Under the pieces are notes generated by a model, which saw only the letters and a list, made by a program, of their open reading frames with translations, did no database searches and had not been told where the DNA came from. Made by a program: the position numbers and the translations under genes. This document shows positions 22,777 to 30,557 of a DNA stretch of 38,657 bases, piece after piece. The stretch spans positions 1 to 38,657 of IMG/VR virus record IMGVR_UViG_3300042902_000256. One strand, 5' to 3'. The stretch's first letter is position 1; every line of letters starts with the position of its first letter. Source of the stretch: a virus.

Positions 22777-23082
22777 TTACCTCACCCAGTACCATGTCTG
22801 GTACCTGGCGATCATGCCGATCGTTAGCGGGTGTACCTGCATCATCGCCGCCACTTCGGGCTGCGTGTGTTTCTCAAGAAGCGCACGCACGCTTCGCACC
22901 TTCTCGGCGGTGAGCTTGGCGTTGCACCGCGGCGCCTTAATGCGCCAACGCCGCATGGCGCGCAGAAAGGTACTCTCTGACACGCCGGCATCATTGGCAG
23001 CGGCCCGGCGATTAAGCCCCGCCAGGGCGAGGTGCATCATCACCTCGCCCTTACCCAGTGAAACAACGCCTGCTGCAGGCAT
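22777..23082 (-). CDS. HTH protein within packaging genes, 101 aa
   Basis: Two helix-turn-helix-like segments are visible: NRRAAANDAGVSESTFLRAM (about residues 24-43) and a second around TQPEVAAMMQVHPLTIGMIA (about 73-92). GGAGGG precedes the start. A DNA-binding protein between terminase and portal genes is uncommon. It may regulate late genes or help packaging. No family is assigned. Confidence 0.55.
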   Translation of the reverse strand: MPAAGVVSLGKGEVMMHLALAGLNRRAAANDAGVSESTFLRAMRRWRIKAPRCNAKLTAEKVRSVRALLEKHTQPEVAAMMQVHPLTIGMIARYQTWYWVR

Positions 23083-23094
23083 GATTCGCCCTCC

Positions 23095-23643
23095 CTACCT
23101 GAAGCGGATCTTGATATTGCGCGGCGACTTCTCGCCACGCGCCAGGGCAGCGGCGCGCTCCTCGTTGTTCACCTCGCGCCTGTACTTGTCGCGATGCACG
23201 ATGAGCTCGGCGCTGTTGCGTTCGATGGCGCGCGGGCCGAACTGGCCTTTGAGCAGGTCGAGCTCGTCGGCGGTGGCGCGGTTCTCGATGGCGGCCTCAA
23301 TGGCGTCTAGCATTTTGCGGGCGTGGCTGCGGCCGTCGTAGGGTGTACCGCTGGTGAGGTCGGGCGTGATGATGATGACGCCGGTGAACAGCGATTTGCG
23401 ACGGCCATCGGTGTGGGTGACGTAGGCGGTCCAGTCATAACGGCCGGCGGCCCAGGCGGTGGTGGTGGCGCTGGTGACGCTCACGGCGTGGTTGTCGCCA
23501 TCGGCGGTGCTGTCGATTGTGTAGGCTCCGGCGGCATTGAGCAGGGCGTAGTGCAGCGTCCAGCCGTCGCCAGCCTTGTAGTCGGTGAGGCTGCGGGTCC
23601 AGCTGAGTGAGTCGCCTGCGGCTATTCTTCCCGGTTCTATCAT
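23095..23643 (-). CDS. Putative head completion protein, 182 aa
   Basis: The N-terminal ~90 residues form an Ig-like beta domain (IAAGDSLSW ... WTLHYALLNAAGAY ... WAAGRYDWTAYV). The C-terminal half is helical and charged (GRSHARKMLDAIEAAIENRA ... IERNSAELIVHRDKYR). Proteins of this architecture lie between terminase and portal genes in related phages, the place of lambda gpW. The role in closing the head is inferred from position. AGGAGC precedes the ATG. Confidence 0.55.
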   Translation of the reverse strand: MIEPGRIAAGDSLSWTRSLTDYKAGDGWTLHYALLNAAGAYTIDSTADGDNHAVSVTSATTTAWAAGRYDWTAYVTHTDGRRKSLFTGVIIITPDLTSGTPYDGRSHARKMLDAIEAAIENRATADELDLLKGQFGPRAIERNSAELIVHRDKYRREVNNEERAAALARGEKSPRNIKIRFR

Positions 23644-23652
23644 TGTTTGCTC

Positions 23653-25644
23653 CTAGAAGTTGTCCCAGACCTTGCGCTTGCCTGTGCGTTTGCGCCGGGT
23701 GCTGGTGGTGGGTGGTGGTGTTGTGGTTTCCTGTTCGTGCTGCGCCTCGGGCTCGGCAGGCTCTTTGCGGTCGGGCTTTTCGCTCTCCAGTATTTTCTCC
23801 AGGCGGTTCCAGTAGTGCGGGTCTACGCGGCCGCTGCGCAGGCGCCCGAGGTTGACCTCGCGGTGGTGACCGATGGCCCAGGCATAGGTGAGGGTGTCGA
23901 GCGGTTCGTTGCGCTTCCAGCGGGCGCCTTTCTTTTGCACGTAGCGGCGTTTCTCGGGGTCGAAGTATTCGGAGAGCAGGCCGTCGTAGTAGGTGTCTGG
24001 CAGGTCCTGACAGAAGCGGAAGTAGCGATCGTCCGGTGCGTGGCCGGTGTCGGAGGCGAGGCGCGAGAAGATGAAATCTTTACAGTGCTCGGTGCCGACG
24101 TTCCACACACCGTAGCCGCCGCGCAACACGCGCCCGCGCCGGCCCTTGTCGATGTGGCTGGGCTGGGCGGCGATGGGGCGATTCATGCGGTTGGTGGCGC
24201 CCTGGATGGCGAAGCACGGTAGGCGCAGGCTGGTGCGGCTGACGAACTGGCGCACCTGCTCGGAGCGGTGGCCGCGTGAGTCGATACCGGCGGCGCGGTA
24301 GCGCAGGGTGTGGCCGAAGGCGTTGACCGGCCAGGTGTGGAGGTAGGCCTCCAGTTCGTTCCAGATCTCGGGGCGAGAGGTGTCGCCCTGCAGCTCGTGG
24401 TACTCGATGACCCAGGCGTGGTGAGCGCCCCAACCGAGCACCTTGATGGCGAGCCAGTCGTCCTGTGTGTCGACGCCGACGGTGAGGGCGAGGCAGCCGA
24501 CGGGGATGGTGCGCGGCGGTACGGCCTCGGCCCGCTTGGCCAGTTCGTGAGGTTTGAGTGAGGTGGTCTGGTCTTCCCACGGCTCACCGAGGTTGGTGTT
24601 GATGAAGGTTTTGAGCAGGGCCTGGTCGCCTTGTGCCTCTCGCCACTCCAGGGCGAGATCCTGCCAGGAGGGGCCGAGGCCGATGGGGGCGTAGAGGGCG
24701 CTGATGTGGTAGCCGCGGCGCTTGACGCCGGGGCGGCGCGGTATCCAGTTGCCGGCGGCAAGCATTCTTGGTTTTTGGTGCTCTTTGATGTGGTGGCCAC
24801 AGTGTTCGCACTCGTACCAGACGCCGGTGACCTGCTCCGCCCAGCGCAGGTTGCTCCACTTGAGGGCCTGTGCCTCGCCGCAGGCGGGGCACGGTACGTG
24901 GTATTCGCGCTGGTCGCTCTGCTCGTATTCACGCTCTATCAGGCTGCCTCCCTTGACGGTGGGGGTAGAGATGAGCAGCAGCTTGCTGCGCTCGAAGGCC
25001 TTGAGGCGTCCACGGGCCAGGGCGACCGGGTCGCCCTCCTCGCCTACCTCGGAGGGGAAGCGGTCGAGGTCATCGAGCACGAGGTTGCGCACCGACTTCT
25101 GCGCGTAGCTGTTGGGCGAGTTGCCGCCGGCGAGGAACAGGATGCCGCCGGGGAAGTCGATGGCGTCCTGACGGTTGGCGCTGTCACGCGAGCGGCGCCC
25201 GCCGAGGATGGCGCGCACGCGCTCGGTCTCCATGATGAGCGGGTTGAGCTTCTGCAACTTCCATGTGTCGCGCGATTCGAGCGTGGGCATGAGCACCATG
25301 GAGGGCGATGGTGCGTGGTCGAGGGTGTAGCCAAGCCAGTTGACAGTGGCCTCGGTGACGCCGACCTGTGAAGATTTAATCACCACCACTTCGCGCACCG
25401 GGGACTGTACCGAGAGGCTGTCCATGATCTCGCGCAGCACGGGGTTGCGGGCGGTACTCCAACGCCCCTGCTCACCGCTCTGTTTGGAGGAGAGCCAGCG
25501 GTACTTGTCGGCCCACTCGGAGACGGTGAGGCGGTCGCGCGGCTTGATGGCGCGCGCCAGGGTGGCCAGGCACTCTACCGCGCCACGCGGCAGGGCGACG
25601 CGCGAGCGGCGCGGCGGTGCGGGTGGCAGCAGGTTGTTAAGCAT
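23653..25644 (-). CDS. terL: Terminase large subunit, lambda gpA type, 663 aa
   Basis: It is the ATP-driven packaging motor and nuclease. Visible features are the adenine/Walker A-like KSSQVGVTEATVNWLGY (about residue 90), the Walker B-like NLVLDDLDRFP, a zinc-type pair CPACGE ... CEHCGH (about residues 255-285) and the C-terminal nuclease region with GVDTQDDW and GIDSRGHR. Length is normal for gpA (641 in lambda). GGGAGG precedes the start, and the gene overlaps the small subunit by eight bases. A gpA-type enzyme suggests cos cleavage. Confidence 0.95.
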   Translation of the reverse strand: MLNNLLPPAPPRRSRVALPRGAVECLATLARAIKPRDRLTVSEWADKYRWLSSKQSGEQGRWSTARNPVLREIMDSLSVQSPVREVVVIKSSQVGVTEATVNWLGYTLDHAPSPSMVLMPTLESRDTWKLQKLNPLIMETERVRAILGGRRSRDSANRQDAIDFPGGILFLAGGNSPNSYAQKSVRNLVLDDLDRFPSEVGEEGDPVALARGRLKAFERSKLLLISTPTVKGGSLIEREYEQSDQREYHVPCPACGEAQALKWSNLRWAEQVTGVWYECEHCGHHIKEHQKPRMLAAGNWIPRRPGVKRRGYHISALYAPIGLGPSWQDLALEWREAQGDQALLKTFINTNLGEPWEDQTTSLKPHELAKRAEAVPPRTIPVGCLALTVGVDTQDDWLAIKVLGWGAHHAWVIEYHELQGDTSRPEIWNELEAYLHTWPVNAFGHTLRYRAAGIDSRGHRSEQVRQFVSRTSLRLPCFAIQGATNRMNRPIAAQPSHIDKGRRGRVLRGGYGVWNVGTEHCKDFIFSRLASDTGHAPDDRYFRFCQDLPDTYYDGLLSEYFDPEKRRYVQKKGARWKRNEPLDTLTYAWAIGHHREVNLGRLRSGRVDPHYWNRLEKILESEKPDRKEPAEPEAQHEQETTTPPPTTSTRRKRTGKRKVWDNF

Positions 25645-26188
25645 TGCTGCCTCCCATGCTGGCGACGCGGCGGCGCATGGTCTCTGCCAGCGACTGCTGC
25701 AGATGCAGCACGGCCTCGGCGATGGCGGCGTGGGTCTCTTCGAGGTTGGTGAGTGGGTAGATCACCGGGGCGAGCTGGTCGGCGAGGTTTTCCAGGTGCG
25801 TGGTGAGGGTGGCGCCGAAGTCGTTAAGCACGAAATCGACATCCTCACGGGCGATGAGACTGCCGGCGAGTTTGTCGCGCTCCATCTCCTCCTTGTCGGC
25901 CGAGGCGGCCATGCGGCGGGCCTCGCTCACCGCCTTGAGGCGCTTGGCCTGCTCCATGCTCGGGTCTACGTGCTGCTCTGGGGTGGTGGTACGCTCTTCG
26001 GCGTGGCGGGCGGCCACATCATCGCGCTGGCCGGCGGTAGCCTCGATGAGGGCAATGCTCTCGGCTACCTTGACGCGCTTGCCGTCATCGGTGAGCACCA
26101 GCCTCCCCTCACTCCCCAGCTTGGTGATATACGACTTAGAGCGCCCGAGGTGGCGGGCGAAGGCGGCGCGGGTGAGGGTTTCGCTCAT
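25637..26188 (-). CDS. terS: Terminase small subunit, Nu1-like, 183 aa
   Basis: The N-terminal ~50 residues form a winged HTH (TRAAFARHLGRSKSYITKLG ... VKVAESIALIEATAG), as in Nu1 of lambda, for cos or pac binding. A charged middle helix and a C-terminal part (DFGATLTTHLENLADQLAPV) for binding the large subunit follow. ATG 26188 is chosen; an upstream ATG at 26212 is possible. Its DNA site may lie in the repeats just upstream (26237-26490). Confidence 0.8.
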   Translation of the reverse strand: MSETLTRAAFARHLGRSKSYITKLGSEGRLVLTDDGKRVKVAESIALIEATAGQRDDVAARHAEERTTTPEQHVDPSMEQAKRLKAVSEARRMAASADKEEMERDKLAGSLIAREDVDFVLNDFGATLTTHLENLADQLAPVIYPLTNLEETHAAIAEAVLHLQQSLAETMRRRVASMGGSNA

Positions 26189-26212
26189 GATGCTCTTATC
26201 CAGGTGGTGCAT

Positions 26213-26495
26213 GCGGTGGTTTTCTCCAGTTGCTGGCTTGTCACACCCTTGTCACGCCCTTTGTCACACCATTTTCTTTTGTAACTTTTTGAATTTATTA
26301 ACTTGCTACACTTGCTACACTTGTCACACATAAAAAACCCGTGCGCGTAAAAATGTGTGCGCGATAAGGCGTTTTTATTTTTACGCGCATGTGTGCGCGG
26401 GAGGTGTGTCAGGCGTGACAAGTGTGCATGGCAGACGCGGCGCGGGTTTGCGCGGTTTGTTGCGTGTGTCAACGGGTGTGACAGGTGTGTCAACA
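26213..26495. other. Repeat-rich non-coding block, candidate origin or packaging site
   Basis: Three tandem 11-base units CTTGTCACRCC (26237-26270), three 9-base units CTTGYYACA (26302-26328), and inverted copies GGCGTGACAAG (26412-26422) and GGTGTGACAGG (26475-26485) crowd this gap. A perfect inverted repeat of 13 bases lies in the centre, and an AT-rich stretch at 26273-26300. It sits directly after the P4-alpha-like primase gene, whose relatives bind iterons, and just before the terminase small subunit gene, whose relatives bind cos. Either role, or both, is possible. The minus-strand frame through it is made of repeats and is not called. Confidence 0.6.
26342..26389. repeat. 13-bp perfect inverted repeat
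   Basis: TGCGCGTAAAAAT (26342-26354) and ATTTTTACGCGCA (26377-26389) are exact reverse complements with a 22-base spacer. The arms contain A/T runs, so the structure could extrude or serve as a dimer binding site in the candidate origin. On either strand it may also act as a terminator with U-rich arms. Confidence 0.6.
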
Positions 26496-28934
26496 TCAGG
26501 CGGACTCCTCCAGTTTGTTGTGCCATTCGAGGTAGGCGTCGGTGAGCCACTGTGATTTTGTCTGACCTTCTTTAATGGCAGTGCCTGCGGCGGTGAGCGC
26601 CTCGGGTGGCGGTATCACCATGCGCTGGCGACGCGTGCTGCCTGTGTAGTGATAGCTCTCATAAATGTGCATGGGGCCGGCCGTCCAGCCAGGCAGGCGG
26701 TTTACGTGGCCGATGAATTGATTGCTCTCGCGCGGGTTGCGCACGCCGTTCTCTCTGCACCATCGCAGGTAGGCTGTGTAGATGTGCTGATTGGCACAGG
26801 GCCTGATTGGCCAGGTTAGATCGCCGTCGAGCAGCTCCTGGATGAACCGGTCTTCGCTCGGTTTGCTGAGCTGTATCAGCGCCTGTTTTGCCGAGGTCAT
26901 CGGCGGGCGCTTCTTCGGGTGGAAACCGCTGATGTCGAGATTGAGAAGGTAGTGGTATAGCGCCTCTACGCCGCCGTTCTCTATCTCCAGCCACACCTCA
27001 TCGTAGAACTCCTCACCCAGCATCTGTGGCGTCCACACCACCAGGTGGCGGCGGTCGTCGTTTTCGATGGGCAGCGGCTGCCCTTCGTTCGACAGGTAGA
27101 CGATGTTGACCTGATTGCGCTGGCGGTAGGCGGCCACGTTTTTCGGGTTGACCCGTATCCAGTCGCCTGTGACCAGTTCCTTGAGCTCGTTTTTTATGTG
27201 CCACATCTCGGCACGAGTGACCACTTCTTCAGCCAGGATAAATAGTTTAGAGTCGGCCCAGTCGCTGTTGAATTTGTCTTCCAGGCCGCGCTGGTTGAGC
27301 ACGGTTGAGTAGTCGCCGTAGATTTTCGCCAGCGTCTGGAACACGGCGCTTTTGCCGGTGCCCTGAGGGCCGTGCATGATCACCGCACTGCTCATCTTGG
27401 CGCCCGGATTCTGCAGCGGGTAGGCCATCCATCTGAGCAGCCAGTGATAGACCTCATCGCCGTTCTGCTCACCCGAGCAGAGGTAAAGCAGCAGGTCGAG
27501 GATGTTCTGGCACTCGCCCCGCTTTGGCTTGAGCGGCCAGCCCTGCCAGGTGTTTAGCAGGACACCATCGTCTTTTTCCGTTGGGTCGAAACCGACCTGG
27601 TCGAGGTAATAGGCACCGCGTGAGATCCACGTCGGGTGGCGCTTCACATCATCCCAGCGGACGCCCGCGTTGAGCACGGCGGCCATCTGGTCTTTGTGTG
27701 CGATCTTCTTTGTCCACAAATCGAAGAGATATTTTCCGGTGCCATCATCCAGCGGCACGAAGCGCTCCACCGCATCAGCTAGAGGCATCACCGAGACTGC
27801 ACGGCGGCGGCTCTCCCCCTCCCCCTGAGTAGGATTCCCCGCCGGGGGAGTCGACACGGCGTTGCCCCACCCGGCCTTGGAGATTGCCTCCTCAAGCTGT
27901 ACCCGAACGGAGGCCAGGCCACCGCACGGGAATAGATAGAGGTCGTTAAAGTCGGTGAGTTTGGCCCCGCTACGTTCCTCGGGAAACACGGGCGCCACCC
28001 AGGCACCACTCACCGCCAGCGCGGCGGTACTGGCAGCCTTGATGCCGGGGTTCTCCTGCCGGTGCGGCTCGCCGCAGTGGCTACAGGCGGGTATATTCAC
28101 GGCGGTGGTCTCGCCGCACTCGCGGCACTTCTGCATGTAGTCATCATCGGCCAGCAGCAGGATGCGCGCCCTCGGGTAGGCTTTGCGCAGCTGCTGCGCG
28201 ACGGGCATCAGGTTGTTGGCGTCGAAGGCCACTGCCACCGGCAGACCGGTCGCCTCGTGGGCGGTGGCGCAGGTGGCGTACCCCTCCCCCACCAGCACCA
28301 CGCCGCTCACCATGCCCATCAGGTGGAAGTGGCCGACCTTGCTCAAACCCTTAGGCCAGTATTGTTTCTCCAGTTTCTTGCCGCGATTCTTGCCGCGAAT
28401 GACCTGCAAACCATGAACCGAGCCGGCTGTATCCATCATCGGCACGGCAAAGGTGCCGTTCCCGGCTGGTGAGAAGCGCACGCCGTGGGCCTGCACACCC
28501 TTGCGCTCCAGGTAGTCAGAGCTGCCAGTCGGCAGGTAGGTCGACCAGGCTCGCCCGGCCTTTGCGGCGGCGCGGCGCGATTCTGCATCGCGCTCCGCCT
28601 TCGCCCGGCGGGCATTCTCCTTGTGGCGTTCATTGATGGCGGTGCGCTCGGCACTGCTCATGGTAACGCCGCTGCCTTTCAGGTCGAGTTCAACCTTTTG
28701 CTTGCCGTTGTCATTGCCCTGGTAGACCCCGAACGACCCGACGATAAAGGTGCGACGGCTGCCGTCCTTGTCGGTGAAGTCGTGGTCGGTCAGCCAATAC
28801 CAACCACGGCTCTCCTTATCCAATCCCTCAACACGGCAGCGCTTAGGCTTGTGCGTATTGATCTCAATCGCATCAATGAGAAGGCCAGCGTTCTGTAGCT
28901 GGCCGAGCACGTCATCATAGTTCTCCCAGCTCAT
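26496..28934 (-). CDS. Primase-helicase, P4 alpha/D5-like, 812 aa
   Basis: It should prime and unwind phage DNA at the origin. The N-terminal ~170 residues are linker-like and rich in basic helices. A TOPRIM domain follows (VVLVGEGYATCATAHEATG, then LLLADDD). Unusually, a zinc-type segment (CRECG ... CSHCGE, about residues 265-290) is inserted between LLLADDD and NPGIKAAST. The C-terminal half is a superfamily-3 helicase with Walker A HGPQGTGKS (about 521), LFILAEEV as Walker B and NIVYLSNEGQPLPI as sensor. The start ATG 28934 overlaps the stop of the 74-aa gene (ATGA). The candidate origin lies immediately downstream. Confidence 0.9.
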   Translation of the reverse strand: MSWENYDDVLGQLQNAGLLIDAIEINTHKPKRCRVEGLDKESRGWYWLTDHDFTDKDGSRRTFIVGSFGVYQGNDNGKQKVELDLKGSGVTMSSAERTAINERHKENARRAKAERDAESRRAAAKAGRAWSTYLPTGSSDYLERKGVQAHGVRFSPAGNGTFAVPMMDTAGSVHGLQVIRGKNRGKKLEKQYWPKGLSKVGHFHLMGMVSGVVLVGEGYATCATAHEATGLPVAVAFDANNLMPVAQQLRKAYPRARILLLADDDYMQKCRECGETTAVNIPACSHCGEPHRQENPGIKAASTAALAVSGAWVAPVFPEERSGAKLTDFNDLYLFPCGGLASVRVQLEEAISKAGWGNAVSTPPAGNPTQGEGESRRRAVSVMPLADAVERFVPLDDGTGKYLFDLWTKKIAHKDQMAAVLNAGVRWDDVKRHPTWISRGAYYLDQVGFDPTEKDDGVLLNTWQGWPLKPKRGECQNILDLLLYLCSGEQNGDEVYHWLLRWMAYPLQNPGAKMSSAVIMHGPQGTGKSAVFQTLAKIYGDYSTVLNQRGLEDKFNSDWADSKLFILAEEVVTRAEMWHIKNELKELVTGDWIRVNPKNVAAYRQRNQVNIVYLSNEGQPLPIENDDRRHLVVWTPQMLGEEFYDEVWLEIENGGVEALYHYLLNLDISGFHPKKRPPMTSAKQALIQLSKPSEDRFIQELLDGDLTWPIRPCANQHIYTAYLRWCRENGVRNPRESNQFIGHVNRLPGWTAGPMHIYESYHYTGSTRRQRMVIPPPEALTAAGTAIKEGQTKSQWLTDAYLEWHNKLEESA

Positions 28935-29155
28935 GCAGTCAGACCACCCCACTGCAAACCTGCCGAGTTCACTATGCCGCCGAGCCCTACCCTAGCCAAA
29001 TACCGCGCTGTTCCGCACCCGCATAGGGGAGTTGTGGGGAGGACCCGCCGTGCTGGTAGTTGATGCATGCGTGGTGCAGTCGTGTGAACGATGTCGTGAA
29101 CTGTCCGCGCCACTGCGCGAAACGAATTAATCAGGGGAGCGGGGAAATGAATCAT
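28931..29155 (-). CDS. Small early protein overlapping both neighbours, 74 aa
   Basis: ATG 29155 has GGAGG seven bases upstream and overlaps the TraR-like stop (ATGA). Its own stop overlaps the primase start in the same way. The protein begins MIHFPAPLINSFRAVARTVH and has a central PTTPLCGCGTARYLARVG segment. It is basic and lacks membrane segments. Ash-type or host-inhibition proteins occur at this position upstream of primases in P4-like elements, but similarity is only suggestive. Confidence 0.6.
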   Translation of the reverse strand: MIHFPAPLINSFRAVARTVHDIVHTTAPRMHQLPARRVLPTTPLCGCGTARYLARVGLGGIVNSAGLQWGGLTA

Positions 29156-29337
29156 GGCCGTACCTCCGCCATGCAAGAGCGGCACACCGCAAATCCCTGG
29201 TTGCGCCGGTCATTTACCTTGCCGCACCGCACGCAACCAACGGGGCCAACCAGATGCCGGGGAACTGTTCGCTCTTTCTCGATAGCCTGCTCACGCTGCT
29301 GCAGCTCTACATCCATTGCGCGTTCTGCATCACCCAC
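29152..29337 (-). CDS. TraR/DksA-like zinc-finger protein, 61 aa
   Basis: The C-terminal part has the four-cysteine finger CVRCG ... CRSCMAEVRP. The N-terminal half is one helix (AMDVELQQREQAIEKERTV). Small TraR-type proteins bind the RNA polymerase secondary channel and alter promoter choice without ppGpp. The start is GTG 29337, with GAGGTG seven bases upstream, overlapping the upstream gene's stop. It lacks the coiled-coil tip of full-length DksA, as TraR does. Confidence 0.7.
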   Translation of the reverse strand: MGDAERAMDVELQQREQAIEKERTVPRHLVGPVGCVRCGKVNDRRNQGFAVCRSCMAEVRP

Positions 29338-29569
29338 GGATATTCACCTCGCGCACTAGAGCCAGAGGGCGCGTCAGCTCCTTCTCAGCCGCCCTCAGGT
29401 CGGCAGCAATAATCATCTCACTCTCGTAATATTCCAGTGCCTCGGACTCACCACCCCAGTCACCATCAGCAGTGGTGTGCGCCTCTTTCAGTGACCGCGC
29501 ATTGGCATCGATGAGCTCGGCAGCACAGAGCAACAGGAACGGCAGGCGCTGCATATCGAAGCCGCTCAT
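29330..29569 (-). CDS. Hypothetical early protein, 79 aa
   Basis: It begins MSGFDMQRLPFLLLCAAELI with a short hydrophobic stretch and continues as an acidic helix (WGGESEALEYYESEMIIAAD). The ATG overlaps the stop of the preceding gene (ATGA), and its end overlaps the TraR-like start. I do not recognise a family. Tight coupling shows it belongs to the leftward early operon. Confidence 0.6.
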   Translation of the reverse strand: MSGFDMQRLPFLLLCAAELIDANARSLKEAHTTADGDWGGESEALEYYESEMIIAADLRAAEKELTRPLALVREVNIRG

Positions 29570-30126
29570 GACTCACAATTCCTGTCGAGTTCTCGCAATA
29601 GCGCCAGATGTTTATCCATGCTGTCGAGAAGCTGTTCGCGCGTGTTCTTGCTATTGAGGATGTTGTCATCGGCCATGTCATCCACCACCGCCGTATTAAG
29701 CTCTGCAAACTCCTTGAGCAGCTCGGCATAGATAGCAGGCGCCTTGCCGCTGGTGTCGATGGGGATGTGAGCCAGCCCCGCGTTGTGCAGCAGGAGCGCC
29801 TGCAAGTCGTACCCAAGCCGATTTCCCAGTGCATCCAGGGCAACAATAAGCGGCGCCTTGAACGCCAGCGGAAAGAAGGTGGTGCCATCGATGGCGCGCC
29901 AGAGCTTCTTGGTGTTCGCATCCTCCTTGCGGCGCATCACCGTCACGGTGTCATGGCGGTGTACCGCCTCAAAGTGCGGCGCATCATCACCCGGGGGGAC
30001 CATGTCCAGATAGGCGGGGACGAAAGCATCACGCAACGCCTCGCGGGTGATCTTCTTCTGATCCTGCAGGCCGGTGATGTAGTCACGAATGAGCAGGTGC
30101 TCGGGTTTTTGTCCTGTGTGTGACAT
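29566..30126 (-). CDS. Early regulatory-type protein, 186 aa
   Basis: ATG 30126 is preferred (GAGGTG upstream). The protein has a central segment, KKLWRAIDGTTFFPLAFKAP, followed by a helix with LGNRLGYDLQALLLHNAGLA. Proteins with such a segment recur in early operons of related phages, but the biochemical role is unknown to me. The last ~60 residues are acidic and helical. It lies downstream of the terminator at 30156-30215, so its expression may need antitermination. Confidence 0.55.
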   Translation of the reverse strand: MSHTGQKPEHLLIRDYITGLQDQKKITREALRDAFVPAYLDMVPPGDDAPHFEAVHRHDTVTVMRRKEDANTKKLWRAIDGTTFFPLAFKAPLIVALDALGNRLGYDLQALLLHNAGLAHIPIDTSGKAPAIYAELLKEFAELNTAVVDDMADDNILNSKNTREQLLDSMDKHLALLRELDRNCES

Positions 30127-30155
30127 GGTTAACACCTCTGGCAGTCACTAGGCTG

Positions 30156-30215
30156 AATAAAAAAGACGCCTGCCCAAACACCGTAAGGAGTGACGGGGAA
30201 ACAGCGGGCAGGCGT
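30156..30215 (-). terminator. Intrinsic terminator in leftward early operon
   Basis: ACGCCTGCCC and GGGCAGGCGT pair (10 bp) around a 30-base loop that itself has a CCGT/ACGG stem, and the minus strand then continues CTTTTTTATT. This is a strong intrinsic terminator after the Cro-like gene and before the 186-aa early gene. It resembles early-operon terminators subject to antitermination. Confidence 0.7.
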
Positions 30216-30256
30216 GCTCTGAAAACGGCGCCATTGAAGGCGTGGTGTGGGTAAGG

Positions 30257-30463
30257 TCATGCTGCCTCACCCTTTTGTTGACCTGCGCGCAGGGCTAGAT
30301 AGTCGTGCAGTCGCTGGATACGACGGACGCCGGGGTCTGGTATCTCCCCTGAGAGCAGTTTGTAGTACCAGCGCGTGGTCAACTTGGCGGCCCGGCATGT
30401 CTGCGTGACAGGCACCTTGCTGCTCCGCGCCAGTTCCAGTGTTTTTTCTAGGAGAGTACTCAT
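30257..30463 (-). CDS. Cro-like HTH protein, 68 aa
   Basis: This small DNA-binding protein has an HTH (VTQTCRAAKLTTRWYYKLLS, about residues 19-38) followed by RIQRLHDYLALRAG. It is divergent from the repressor and the first gene of the leftward operon. Its promoter contains two operator palindromes. It likely acts as Cro, shutting off the repressor or early transcription; this is inferred from context. Confidence 0.7.
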   Translation of the reverse strand: MSTLLEKTLELARSSKVPVTQTCRAAKLTTRWYYKLLSGEIPDPGVRRIQRLHDYLALRAGQQKGEAA

Positions 30464-30475
30464 GGCACTCAGTAT

Positions 30476-30512
30476 GAAGGATGCTTCGCATTCAAGTCAA
30501 GAAGTATGCTTC
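30476..30512. promoter_or_regulatory. Leftward early promoter with two operators
   Basis: The palindromes GAAGGATGCTTC (30476-30487) and GAAGTATGCTTC (30501-30512) lie 25 bases apart, and a half-site CGAAGCAT follows at 30519-30526. On the minus strand, TTGACT lies between the operators and CATACT about 18 bases downstream, so a promoter runs leftward through them. The same arrangement recurs at 34145-34180. The repressor and the Cro-like protein are the likely ligands. Confidence 0.75.
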
Positions 30513-30557
30513 GCACCTCGAAGCATTATTTTTATTGAAGGGTGTAGCATTACTCGC

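Noticed and set aside
25340-26284. Plus-strand open frame (314 codons) over terminase genes
   Set aside because: It overlaps both well-supported terminase genes in the opposite direction and matches no family.
26237-26328. CRISPR array
   Set aside because: The tandem units are only 9-11 bases and directly adjacent, without unique spacers.
26185-26550. Minus-strand open frame (121 codons) through the repeat block
   Set aside because: Its sequence is the translated repeats (CDKCSKCSK type), it overlaps the primase end, and no good start signal is present.
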